Shown here: in pieces, positions 34,701-42,466 of the stretch
How the letters are laid out: each line of letters starts with the position of its first letter
How positions within the stretch are numbered: position 1 is the first letter of the stretch
DNA from: JAEUMD01 sp937950105
Lineage (GTDB): Bacteria; Pseudomonadota; Alphaproteobacteria; Rhizobiales; Hyphomicrobiaceae
DNA: 64,000 nt
NCBI GenBank assembly: GCA_036821845.1
Contig: DAISIT010000004.1
Location: forward strand, 1-64,000
Direction: 5' to 3'
Notes under the pieces: generated by a model
Databases searched by the model: none
Told to the model about the DNA's origin: nothing
What the model saw: the letters and a program-made list of their open reading frames with translations, nothing else
Translations under genes and position numbers: made by a program

Positions 34701-35134
34701 ATGGCCGATTTCGAAAGTTGGATTGAGCTGTGGGATTGGGATGGCCAAGGTTGCGGAATCATAATCTCCCGAAGTTCAGGCACGAAATGGCTCCAGCAGG
34801 CAGGAGGTCTCTCGTGCGAGCAGCGAGTGCTTGAGGGCGACTATGTGAGACTCGGGCAAGTCCCAGAAGTGTTGCGAGATCATTTCATTGGTTCCAAATA
34901 TAGGGGCGCTGCGACAGTGAGCGCGGAATCGACCAGAAGACTGCTGCGTTCATTGACCGGCAAGTGTTACGCAAAGGACCTTTGGGGCCATTGGACTTCC
35001 TGAAGGTTGATCGAGATCGGCTCCGCGAGTCCATCGAAGCCTGGGTCCACTTACGCATTGCGCCAAATCAGGATGCACGCTTCGCCAACAAAGTTGAGCA
35101 AACGGGAGTGCTCGTTTGGCCGAATAGCGACTAA
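34701..35134 (+). pseudogene. DUF6210-like gene broken by a frameshift
   Basis: From ATG 34701 a frame runs 100 codons to 35003 and starts like DUF6210 proteins (IELWDWDGQGCGIIISRSSG, WLQQAGGLSC). Its last part does not fit. A second frame, one base back, continues from about 34910 to the TAA at 35132-35134 and reads TAAFIDRQV, LDFLKVDRDRLRESIEAWVH and TGVLVWPNSD, which is what I recall as the C-terminal half of the same family. Joined, they give about 145 residues, a normal length. The shift lies near 34900-34930. It could be a real mutation or a sequencing error. Composition is low in GC. Confidence 0.55.
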
Positions 35135-35369
35135 GGAGGCGCGCCGGCTAGCGGATTAGGGCCGGCGGGCCAGTTTCGGTCTGCGGAACATCCGCGGAAA
35201 AAAGCTGCGGCTCTCGGCAAACTCGCAGCAGCAACGCTTGCGGATCACGCATTGCGACATGCGGGGGTGCCGGCCGTCGCCGAGTGGCACGTCAAAGCGT
35301 TAACCTTGTTCTGCGCTGACGGTCGGATGCGGGATTGCCCGACGGCCTTGCGCCCCCCAGATCACGGGC

Positions 35370-35591
35370 ATGCAAGACCTTCTGGAAGCTGTCCTCGCCC
35401 CGCTCGTCGAACTTGCGCTCTACGCTGTCGGCCGCCCGCTACTCTGGATGCTCGGGTTCGACGCGAGTGACACCGGGCAGTTGGAGGAGATCGTCGGCCT
35501 CGTCCTGATCGGGCTCGGCGGCGCAACCGCTGTCTATGTCTTCGGCGTCTTCGACGCGAGCGCGATTGGGGCGGCCGCCGGCTCCAACTAG
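35370..35591 (+). CDS. Small hypothetical membrane protein
   Basis: 73 residues with two hydrophobic segments (LAPLVELALYAVGRPLLWML and IVGLVLIGLGGATAVYVFGV) separated by an acidic turn. I recognise no family. No strong ribosome site precedes the ATG, so it is only probable. It ends just before the operator pair of the toxin-antitoxin genes. The stretch 35135-35369 upstream holds no supported gene. Confidence 0.45.
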   Translation: MQDLLEAVLAPLVELALYAVGRPLLWMLGFDASDTGQLEEIVGLVLIGLGGATAVYVFGVFDASAIGAAAGSN

Positions 35592-35594
35592 CGC

Positions 35595-35645
35595 GTTATA
35601 CATCCTGTACAACACGCCGGGCTTGCGTTATACATTTTGTACAAC
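35595..35645. promoter_or_regulatory. Two operator copies upstream of the AbrB-Doc module
   Basis: Near-identical 19-bp sites lie at 35595-35613 and 35627-35645, both GTTATACAT-NN-TGTACAAC in form, 32 bp apart (about three helical turns). Each is an imperfect inverted repeat (GTTaTACA against TGTAcAAC). They lie just before the antitoxin start, and the TATACAT of the second can serve as a -10 element. This fits cooperative autorepression by antitoxin and toxin. Confidence 0.75.
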
Positions 35646-35666
35646 GCCTCGCCGGAGCAACCCGCC

Positions 35667-35894
35667 ATGAAGCTGCAACTCAAGAAGATCGGCAACTCGA
35701 CCGGTCTTATCCTGCCGAAGGAGTTGCTGGCGCGCCTCGGGCTCGAGGAAGGTGACGCGCTGGTGGTCAGCGAGACGCCGGACGGGCTCAATCTCCATAT
35801 CACCAAGGGCGACGAGACGTTCGAGCGGGGGCTCGAGATCGCCCGCAAGGCCATGAAGACGTATCACAACGCCCTCAAGGAGCTGGCGAAGTGA
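35667..35894 (+). CDS. AbrB/MazE-type antitoxin
   Basis: 75 residues from ATG 35667, with a GGAG site upstream. Residues 1-47 form a swapped-hairpin AbrB DNA-binding domain (KLQLKKIGNSTGLILPKELL, ARLGLEEGDAL). The C-terminal helix (DETFERGLEIARKAMKTYHN) should bind and neutralise the toxin. Its stop overlaps the toxin start by 4 bp (GTGA), the usual coupling in toxin-antitoxin pairs. It probably represses its own promoter through the two operators just upstream. Confidence 0.88.
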   Translation: MKLQLKKIGNSTGLILPKELLARLGLEEGDALVVSETPDGLNLHITKGDETFERGLEIARKAMKTYHNALKELAK

Positions 35895-36277
35895 GCGAGC
35901 CGGTCTGGCTCTCGGCCGAGCTGGTGATCGCCATCCACGAGGAGCAGCTTCGCATCTACGGTGGCCCGCCCGGCATCCGTGATCGCGGCATGCTGGAGAG
36001 CGCGCTCGGCCGCGCGCCGAACAAGTGGAGCTATGGCGAAACCGATCTCGCCGCACTGGCGGCTGCCTATGCCTATGGCATCGCGAAGAACCATCCGTTC
36101 GTCGATGGCAACAAGCGCGCATCGCTGCTGTCGCTGATCACGTTCCTCGGCTTGAACGGTGTCGATTTCTTCGTTGCAGAGGCCGACGCTGCGGCCGCCA
36201 TCCTGTGGCTTGCGGCGGGCGAGGTCGAGGAAGAGGGCCTGACGCGCTGGATACGGGACAACTGGCCGGCAGGGTGA
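35891..36277 (+). CDS. doc: Doc-family toxin (Fic fold)
   Basis: 128 residues from GTG 35891. The Fic/Doc motif HPFVDGNKR starts at His68, and GGPPGIRDRGMLESAL is the usual N-terminal Doc block. Doc toxins phosphorylate elongation factor EF-Tu and stop translation. The motif lacks the second Gly-Arg of AMP-transferring Fic proteins, which favours the Doc activity. With the upstream AbrB antitoxin it forms a complete module. The module lies at the right end of a patch of atypical composition. Confidence 0.9.
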   Translation: MSEPVWLSAELVIAIHEEQLRIYGGPPGIRDRGMLESALGRAPNKWSYGETDLAALAAAYAYGIAKNHPFVDGNKRASLLSLITFLGLNGVDFFVAEADAAAAILWLAAGEVEEEGLTRWIRDNWPAG

Positions 36278-36289
36278 CGTGCCGCACAC

Positions 36290-36820
36290 TCAGCCGCCGC
36301 GCGGCTTTGCGCGCGAGGGTTCCCGAGGCGGTGCAGCGGTCCCGGCACCGGCACTCGCTCTGCTCGCAGACACCGGCTCGGTGGTCTCCGTCCCGCCGAT
36401 GCCGGTCAGGAACTCGGCGCACTTGGCGCGGATGTCCTTGAGGTCGCGCAGCGAACGGTCGAGATCGGCGCGCTTGCGGTTGAGATCGGCGATCGCGGCC
36501 TCCACCTTCGCCACAAGCGCCTCGGTCTGCACCCGCTGCGAGGGATCGACGTCGTAGAGCGCCAGATACTCGGCAATATCCTCAAGTGAGAAGCCGAGGT
36601 TCTTGCCGCGCAGGATCAGCGCGAGGCGCGCGCGGTCGCGGCGCGAATAGATGCGCGCCGTGCCGGCCCGAAGCGGCGCGATCAGCCCGCGTGCCTCGTA
36701 GAAGCGTATGGTACGCGTCGTGATGTCGAACTCGGCCGCGAGCTGACCTATGGTGAAGGTCTGCCCGCCGTCGCGCGCGCCGGCCACGTCGTCGAACTCC
36801 TCGTCGATGTCCCTGCTCAT
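36290..36820 (-). CDS. MerR-family regulator linked to fadD (LiuR-like)
   Basis: 176 residues. The MerR winged-helix domain is at about 20-90 (FTIGQLAAEFDITTRTIRFY, SRRDRARLALILRGKNLGFS), followed by a dimerising coiled coil (VEAAIADLNRKRADLDRSL). It resembles LiuR-type MerR proteins, which control fatty-acid and branched-chain amino-acid degradation in proteobacteria. Its ATG overlaps the fadD stop (ATGA), so it is co-translated with the acyl-CoA ligase it may regulate. The 25-residue tail is disordered. Confidence 0.85.
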   Translation of the reverse strand: MSRDIDEEFDDVAGARDGGQTFTIGQLAAEFDITTRTIRFYEARGLIAPLRAGTARIYSRRDRARLALILRGKNLGFSLEDIAEYLALYDVDPSQRVQTEALVAKVEAAIADLNRKRADLDRSLRDLKDIRAKCAEFLTGIGGTETTEPVSASRASAGAGTAAPPREPSRAKPRGG

Positions 36821-38538
36821 CCCTTGGCTTGCCGTGCGGCCTCTTCCTGTTTCAGCTCTTTCTTCGAGAGCTTGCCGATCATGGTCTTCGGCAATGCGGC
36901 GCGGAACTCGATTTCGGACGGCAACTCGATCCTGGAAATCTTCTTCTCGAGATGCGCCATGACCTGCTCGACCGTCAGATGCTGCCCGTCCTTGATCTTG
37001 ATGAAGGCTTTTGGCGCCTCGCCCCGGTACTTGTCCTTGATGCCGATCACGGTGACTTCCTCGACCTCGGGGATCTCGTAGATGCGCTCCTCGATCTGGC
37101 GCGGGTAGACATTGTAGCCCGAGCAGATGATGAGGTCCTTGATGCGATCCTCGATCGCGAAGAAGCCGTCCTCGTCCATGCGCGCGACATCGCCGGTGCG
37201 CAGGAAGCCATCTTTGGTGAAGACGTCGGCGGTTTCCTTCGGGCGGTTCCAGTAGCCTTTCATGACCTGCGGACCGGCGATGCAAACTTCGCCCTTCTCG
37301 CCCTGCGGCACCTCGACATCGGCGTCGTCGAGCGAGCGCAGCGAGATGTAGGTCGCCGGCAGCGGGATGCCGATCTTGCCGGAGCGCTTCGGCCCATCGA
37401 GCGGATTGCATGTGACGACCGGCGAGGTCTCGGAAAGGCCGTAGCCCTCGACCAGCTTGCAGCCGGTCAGGTCCTCGAACTTCTGCTTCACCTCGACCGG
37501 CAGCGGCGCGCCGCCCGACAGGCAGAACTTCAGCGACGAGAGATCGAATGTCTTGATTTTCGGGTGGTTCTGGAGGGCGGTGAACAGCGTCGGCACGCCC
37601 GGCATCACGGTCGGTCTGGTCTGGGTGATGAGCTTCAGCGCATCGTTCAGAACGAAGCGCGGCATGATGATGACCTCGGCCGCCTTGGCGATGGCGAAGT
37701 TCATGACCACGGTCATCGCGAACACGTGGAAGAACGGCAGCACGCCCATCACCCGCTCGTCGCCATCGACGAGTTCGGGCGCCCAGCTCACCACCTGCAG
37801 CACGTTGATGTAGCAGTTGGCGTGGGTCAGCATGGCGCCCTTGGGCGTGCCGGTGGTGCCGCCGGTGTACTGCAACACGGCGATGTCGTTCGCCGGATCG
37901 ATGGCGACGGGGGTACGCGGGCCCTGGTCGGTCATCACGCGGTCTTCGGTGACGACCTTGTCGGCCATCGCCGAGGACGACACGCTGGCCAGTTCCTTGC
38001 CCTTGAACAGGCGGAACAGGATCGACTTGGTGGCCGGCAGCAGCGCGGGGAACGAGGCGACGATGGCGCGCTTCAGGACGCCCGAGGCGAGCAGGGCCTC
38101 GACCTTGTCGAACAAAAGCTTGAGGTCCAGCGTCACCATGATCTCGGTGTCGCTGTCCCTGACCTGGAACGTCAGTTCGTCGACCGTATACAGCGGATTG
38201 AAGTTGACGACGACTCCGCCCGCCTTCAGCACCGCATAGTAGTAGACGATGAACGTCGCCGAATTGGGCAGGAACAGCCCGACCTTGGTGCCCTTGCGCA
38301 CGCCGAGCTTCTGCAGCCCTGCCGCCGCCTTCTCGACCTGGCGGCCGAGTTCGGCGTAAGTCATCGTCTTGCCGAGGAAGTTCGTCGCCGGCCGGTTGCC
38401 GAACCGAGCCACGGCCTTGTCCAGCAGGGTATACAGCGGCTGCGGCTCGAAAGTCTGCCGCCAGACGACTCCCTCGGGATAAGACTTCAGCCAGCGCGGG
38501 CTGCTATGGCTCTCCAGGGGTGCGACATCTGCGGTCAT
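36817..38538 (-). CDS. fadD: Long-chain fatty acid-CoA ligase
   Basis: 573 residues; GGGAGGAAAG precedes the ATG. An ANL-superfamily adenylating enzyme. Motifs are the P-loop YTGGTTGTPKGAMLTH, VEGYGLSETSP, RTGDVARMDEDGFF, DRIKDLIICSGYNVYPRQIE, and the catalytic C-terminal Lys in ALPKTMIGKL. It activates fatty acids with ATP and CoA for beta-oxidation or lipid synthesis at the inner membrane. The closest type is FadD. It heads a two-gene operon with the merR gene. Confidence 0.93.
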   Translation of the reverse strand: MTADVAPLESHSSPRWLKSYPEGVVWRQTFEPQPLYTLLDKAVARFGNRPATNFLGKTMTYAELGRQVEKAAAGLQKLGVRKGTKVGLFLPNSATFIVYYYAVLKAGGVVVNFNPLYTVDELTFQVRDSDTEIMVTLDLKLLFDKVEALLASGVLKRAIVASFPALLPATKSILFRLFKGKELASVSSSAMADKVVTEDRVMTDQGPRTPVAIDPANDIAVLQYTGGTTGTPKGAMLTHANCYINVLQVVSWAPELVDGDERVMGVLPFFHVFAMTVVMNFAIAKAAEVIIMPRFVLNDALKLITQTRPTVMPGVPTLFTALQNHPKIKTFDLSSLKFCLSGGAPLPVEVKQKFEDLTGCKLVEGYGLSETSPVVTCNPLDGPKRSGKIGIPLPATYISLRSLDDADVEVPQGEKGEVCIAGPQVMKGYWNRPKETADVFTKDGFLRTGDVARMDEDGFFAIEDRIKDLIICSGYNVYPRQIEERIYEIPEVEEVTVIGIKDKYRGEAPKAFIKIKDGQHLTVEQVMAHLEKKISRIELPSEIEFRAALPKTMIGKLSKKELKQEEAARQAKG

Positions 38539-38909
38539 CCTGCTTTCCTCCCTATGCGGTCACACGACTTTGGTCGTGCGCCACCGCCGAAGCCGGGGAC
38601 CGTCCGATCTTTTGCCGACGTTTCCCAAGCGACCCTAGATGACGACTATTGAACACTTTTTCAGGGGTTTCGGCTAGAACGCTCGGACGACACGGTGTGC
38701 ATGAGCGCTAAACACGTGCAGGTGGGACTTTGCTGTCGCGAATGCGGCGACTTGTCTTGCGGTTGTCGTTGGACGGGCGTGCGCTGGACGAGCGTGACGT
38801 TTAAGTATAAGCACGGCCGGAACTTGTGCGCCGGCTGGCTGTCGAACTATTTGGTTGAGTGAAACAGGTTGTCCGGCTGCGGGCGCGCAGACGCGGATGG
38901 GAGAGCGAG
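38539..38909. other. Divergent intergenic region fadD / acyl carrier protein
   Basis: About 370 bp without a gene. A perfect 16-bp palindrome lies at 38563-38578, CACGAC-TTTG-GTCGTG, 25 bp upstream of the fadD start; it could be an operator, for example for the MerR protein, or an mRNA hairpin. The AT-richer stretch near 38640-38680 (TTGAACACTTTTTC) may hold a promoter. Nothing else stands out. Confidence 0.5.
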
Positions 38910-39185
38910 ATGGACGAAGTCGCCACGAAGATCATCGAGATCCTCAAGAAGCACATGAAGGAGCCGAGGGACAATATCGAACTCTCTACTCCGCTCACGG
39001 ACTTGAAGATCGAGTCGCTCGACCTCGCGATGATTGTCTTCGACATCGAGGACAGCTTCCAGATCGAGATCCCCTACAACGCGAACGAAGAAGTCGAAGA
39101 CTTCAAGACCGTCGGCTCGGTCGTCGATCGCGTGAAGAGCCTGATCGCTGCGGGCCCGGCTGGTGCTGGCGCCGCCAAGGCCTGA
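38910..39185 (+). CDS. Acyl carrier protein (specialised, NodF-like)
   Basis: 91 residues, helical and strongly acidic. The phosphopantetheine attachment site is Ser36 in TDLKIESLDLAMIVFDIED, where the usual DSL reads ESL. It is paired with a ketoacyl-ACP synthase downstream. Housekeeping AcpP normally has GADSLD, and lipid-A AcpXL has GIDSLDF, so this is a dedicated carrier. The ACP-plus-condensing-enzyme pair is like NodF-NodE, which make special acyl chains, but no other nod gene is present. The product may be an unusual membrane or envelope lipid. Confidence 0.85.
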   Translation: MDEVATKIIEILKKHMKEPRDNIELSTPLTDLKIESLDLAMIVFDIEDSFQIEIPYNANEEVEDFKTVGSVVDRVKSLIAAGPAGAGAAKA

Positions 39186-39250
39186 ACTCCGGAGCGCCTC
39201 GCGGCGCTCACGCCCTTTCTTCGTCCGCGCTTTTGTCGGCGCGGTGTTCC

Positions 39251-39282
39251 GGCCGTCGCCGCGCGAGCTGCGGCGGCCTTTT
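39251..39282 (+). terminator. Candidate terminator between acp and ketosynthase
   Basis: GGCCGTCGCCGC pairs with GCGGCGGCC across a short loop (one bulge), followed at once by TTTTGTT. It lies 65 bp after the carrier-protein stop and about 25 bp before the ketosynthase start. It may end most transcripts after the carrier gene, which is needed in excess, with readthrough into the synthase. Confidence 0.6.
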
Positions 39283-39308
39283 GTTCTTAGCGTAGAGTGT
39301 GCACAGCG

Positions 39309-40541
39309 ATGAAAAGAGCGGACGGCTCACGCCGCGTCGTCGTTACCGGCATGGGCGCGGTGACGCCCATCGGTCTGGATGTCAACGAGTATTGGGCATC
39401 GCTCAAGGCCGGCAAATGCGGCGTCGGCCGCATCGAGAACTTCCCGATCGAGGATCTCTACATCCCGATCGCAGGCGAGATCAAAGGTTTCGATCCGGCC
39501 ACGCACGTCAAGAGCAAGCAGGTCCAGTACGGCGAGCGCTACTCGTGGTTCGCCGGGCGCGCCGCGGACGAGGCCTGGACCCAGTCCGGCCTGGCAAAGC
39601 CTTACGGTAACCCCTACCGCGCCTGCTGCATCGTCGGCTCCGGTGCCGGCGGCTACTCGACGGTCGAGAACGCCTATCGCTCTCTGTTCATCGAGAACAA
39701 GAAGGCGACGCACCCGCTGACGCTGCTGCGCATCATCGTGTCGTCGGCGTCCGCGCACGTCGGCATCGAGTATGGCATCAAGGGACCGACGTTCGCCACC
39801 TGCTCGGCCTGCTCGACGGCCACGCACGCCATCTCGCTCGCCTACGACTACATCCGCAACGGTGTCGTCGATGTCGGCGTCGCCGGCGCCTCGGAAGCCG
39901 TGCTGACGTACGGCTCGATGCGCGTCTGGCAGGCCATGCGCGTGCTCTCGCCCGATGGCTGCTTCCCCTTCAACAAGAAGCGCAACGGCACCGTGCTCGC
40001 CGAGGGCGCCGGCATCCTGATCCTCGAGGAATACGAGCATGCGCGCCGTCGCGGCGCGCCGATCCTGGCCGAGCTGCTCGGCTGCGGCCTCTCGTCCGAC
40101 AGCAAGGACATGGTGAACCCGGACATCGACGGTCCGCGCTCGGCCATGCAGCTGGCGCTCGACGATGCCGGGCTCGATCCGTCCGAGATCGACTATCTCA
40201 ACGCGCACGGCACCGCGACGGCGCTCAACGACGTCAACGAGACGAACGCCATCAAGGCGGTGTTCGGGGACCATGCGTCGAAGCTCGCCATCTCGTCGAC
40301 CAAGTCGATGACCGGCCATCTGCTCGGCGCCGGTGGCGGCATCGAGGCGATCGCCTGCATCAAGGCGATGGAGGAGGGCTTCGTTCCGCCGACCATCAAC
40401 CTCACCGACCCGGACCCGAAGTGCGACCTCGACTACGTGCCGAACGTCGGCCGCGAGAAGAAGGTGCGCTATACGATGTCGAACTCGTTCGCGTTCGGCG
40501 GCCTCAATGCGGTGCTGGTGTTCGGCCCGCCGCCGGCCTGA
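39309..40541 (+). CDS. Beta-ketoacyl-ACP synthase (KAS II type, NodE-like)
   Basis: 410 residues from ATG 39309; GTG 39297 is also possible. It has a thiolase fold with catalytic Cys168 (CSACSTATHA), His300 (NAHGTATALND) and His337 (KSMTGHLLGA), the Cys-His-His triad of KAS I/II enzymes that extend acyl chains with malonyl-ACP. The RRVVVTGMGAVTPIG start and SNSFAFGGLNAVL end are standard. It follows a dedicated acyl carrier protein by about 120 bp. It is probably a second, specialised condensing enzyme, since no other fab genes are nearby. Confidence 0.92.
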   Translation: MKRADGSRRVVVTGMGAVTPIGLDVNEYWASLKAGKCGVGRIENFPIEDLYIPIAGEIKGFDPATHVKSKQVQYGERYSWFAGRAADEAWTQSGLAKPYGNPYRACCIVGSGAGGYSTVENAYRSLFIENKKATHPLTLLRIIVSSASAHVGIEYGIKGPTFATCSACSTATHAISLAYDYIRNGVVDVGVAGASEAVLTYGSMRVWQAMRVLSPDGCFPFNKKRNGTVLAEGAGILILEEYEHARRRGAPILAELLGCGLSSDSKDMVNPDIDGPRSAMQLALDDAGLDPSEIDYLNAHGTATALNDVNETNAIKAVFGDHASKLAISSTKSMTGHLLGAGGGIEAIACIKAMEEGFVPPTINLTDPDPKCDLDYVPNVGREKKVRYTMSNSFAFGGLNAVLVFGPPPA

Positions 40542-40731
40542 TAAGGGACGACACGGCCGCGCGGTTCCGCCGCCAGTTGTGATTTCGCGACGGGCGCCCT
40601 TGTGGTGCCCGTTTGCGTTGGTGAAACTGTCGACCATGCCGACAGACATCCTGCGCGCGCGCAATCACCGCTCCCTCCGCAAGACTGAAGGTCCGCGATC
40701 GGTCCAGGACGGGACGGCGCGGCAGCGGCGC

Positions 40732-41100
40732 ATGTCCGTGCGCGGCCGTGGGTTCAAGCTCGTCGCCGAACTGCACGCCACCGTGACGGCGGATCGCCTG
40801 TGGGCGGCGTTACCATTGAACGGTGCGTGCGAACCGTGGGGCGAAACGCTGCATTTCGAGGTCCCCGTCGCTTCGGGCCGGGAGCGTGGCGCACGCCTCG
40901 GCGCTACACCCGGCGACATCTGCTTCTGGCCGAGCCAGCGGCGCCTGATCCTCGTCTACGGCGCGACGCCGATCTCGCGTGCGGGCGAGGTGCGCATGCC
41001 GGAGCCGGTCAATATCGTCGCACGGCTGATCGGCGATGCCGGGACCTTGCGGCGGCTCGGTCCAGGTGAAAGAGTGGTGCTCGAACGGCTCGACCCATAA
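40732..41100 (+). CDS. Cyclophilin-like fold protein, first of a tandem pair
   Basis: 122 residues if started at ATG 40732, where homology to the next gene begins; ATG 40636 would add a basic 32-residue leader. The sequence LWAALPLNGACEPWGETLHFEVPV, then PGDICFWPSQRRLILVYGATPIS, matches the cyclophilin_TM1367 (PF04126) / DUF3830 group, small beta-barrels of unknown role. It shares its layout with the gene 21 bp downstream. I see no signal peptide. Peptidyl-prolyl isomerase activity is not established for this family. Confidence 0.75.
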   Translation: MSVRGRGFKLVAELHATVTADRLWAALPLNGACEPWGETLHFEVPVASGRERGARLGATPGDICFWPSQRRLILVYGATPISRAGEVRMPEPVNIVARLIGDAGTLRRLGPGERVVLERLDP

Positions 41101-41121
41101 GAGCCGGGGCCGGGGAGTGCC

Positions 41122-41499
41122 ATGCGAGAGATCCTGATCCGCGCCGGGGACGTCGCGATCCGCGCGCGTCTGCTCGAGACGCCCACCGCCGAACGCGTGT
41201 GGCGGGCATTGCCGATCTATGCAACGGCGCAAACCTGGGGGCAGGAGGTTTATTTCTCGGCTTCGGTCGGCGTCGAGCGCGAGGCGAATGCGCGTGACGT
41301 GGTGGAGGCCGGCGACATCGCCTTCTGGCCCGACGGCGAGGCCATCGCCATCGGCTTCGGGCCGACGCCGATCTCGCGGAACGGAGAGATAAGGCTCGCC
41401 AGCCCGTGCAACGTGTGGGCGCGCGCGCTCGACGATGTCCGCGCACTGAAGAGCGTCCACGCGGGCGAACTGGTCGCGGTGCTCGAAGCCGACAGTTGA
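41122..41499 (+). CDS. Cyclophilin-like fold protein, second of a tandem pair
   Basis: 125 residues; GGGGAG precedes the ATG. The core RVWRALPIYATAQTWGQEVYF, GDIAFWPDGEAIAIGFGPTPIS and RLASPCNVWARAL is a complete PF04126-type domain, with the W-A-x-G-T-P-I-S-like motif shared with the preceding protein. The two share roughly a third of residues over their length by eye, so they are old duplicates and may form a heterodimer. Function unknown. Confidence 0.82.
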   Translation: MREILIRAGDVAIRARLLETPTAERVWRALPIYATAQTWGQEVYFSASVGVEREANARDVVEAGDIAFWPDGEAIAIGFGPTPISRNGEIRLASPCNVWARALDDVRALKSVHAGELVAVLEADS

Positions 41500-41597
41500 G
41501 CCGAGGGCCGCGACTGAGGCGGATCGGCATCTTGCGCGCCGCTCCGGGACGTGCTGACACGATCGGCGGGGGCCATTAGCCGAAAGCGCTTTCTCGC

Positions 41598-42437
41598 ATG
41601 ACGACGACGATGCCGGATCTGGCAACCGCACGCGCCGGCGCGCCCGCCCGGCTGCCGGTGTCGTGCTTCGTCATCGCCTGCAACGAGGCGGACCGTATCG
41701 GCCGGACCCTCGCCGCCGTGAAGGACCTCGTCGACGAGATCGTCGTCGTCGACTCCGGCAGTACCGATGCGACGGTCAGCGTCGCCATCTCACACGGCGC
41801 GCGCGTCATCCACAACGCTTGGCCCGGCTTCGGACAGCAGAAGCGCTTCGCCGAGGAGCAGTGCCGCAACGACTGGCTGCTCAACGTCGATGCCGACGAG
41901 CAGGTGAGCGAAGCGCTCGCCGCCGAGATGCGCGCGCTGTTCGCGGACGGGGCGCCGCAGGAAGCGGCGTTCGGCATGTGGGCGAGCATCGTCTACCCGG
42001 GTGATACGAAGCCGCGGCCGCTGGCGCGCGATCACTTCGTCTACCGCCTCTACGATCGCCGCCGCGTCCGCTTCGCCAACTCGACCCTGTTCGACAGTGT
42101 CGAGGTGCGCGGACAGCCGACACGCAAGCTCGCCGGCGCGCTTTATCACTTCACGGTGCGCTCGCTCGACGATCTGATCGCCAAGAGCAACGCTCGCGCC
42201 GCCTACAACGCGGCCAATGCCAAGCGCAAGTCGCGCCTGCTGCTCGCGATCCGCGCCGTGGTCGAGTTCCCGCTGGCGTTCCTGCGCTATTACTTCGCAC
42301 GCTTCCACGTGCTCGGCGGCTTCAAGGGCTTCGAGTACGCCATGATCATCGCGTTCTTCCGCTTCGTGCGCATCCTGCGGATGCTCGAAGGCAAGCAGGG
42401 CAAGGTCGGCCCCAACGCGCCGCCGCCGGAGCCGTGA
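41598..42437 (+). CDS. GT2 glycosyltransferase, WaaE/KdtX-like
   Basis: 279 residues. The GT-A fold shows VSCFVIACNEADRIGRTLAA, VVVDSGSTDAT and the metal-binding LLNVDADEQVS. WPGFGQQKRFAEEQ and the RLYDRRRVRFANSTLFDSVE region are typical of the WaaE/KdtX group, which adds glucose to the inner core of lipopolysaccharide. An amphipathic and hydrophobic C-terminus (about 210-265) should dock it on the inner membrane. It lies alone between the cyclophilin-like pair and the lipid-remodelling operon running the other way. The exact acceptor is not certain. Confidence 0.83.
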   Translation: MTTTMPDLATARAGAPARLPVSCFVIACNEADRIGRTLAAVKDLVDEIVVVDSGSTDATVSVAISHGARVIHNAWPGFGQQKRFAEEQCRNDWLLNVDADEQVSEALAAEMRALFADGAPQEAAFGMWASIVYPGDTKPRPLARDHFVYRLYDRRRVRFANSTLFDSVEVRGQPTRKLAGALYHFTVRSLDDLIAKSNARAAYNAANAKRKSRLLLAIRAVVEFPLAFLRYYFARFHVLGGFKGFEYAMIIAFFRFVRILRMLEGKQGKVGPNAPPPEP

Positions 42438-42466
42438 GGTGTGCGCCGCCTGATGCGCCGGGCGTA

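Noticed and set aside
35252..35470. 72-codon open frame before the small membrane protein
   Set aside because: The composition is Arg/Pro/Cys rich, there is no ribosome site, and it overlaps the better-supported frame at 35370.
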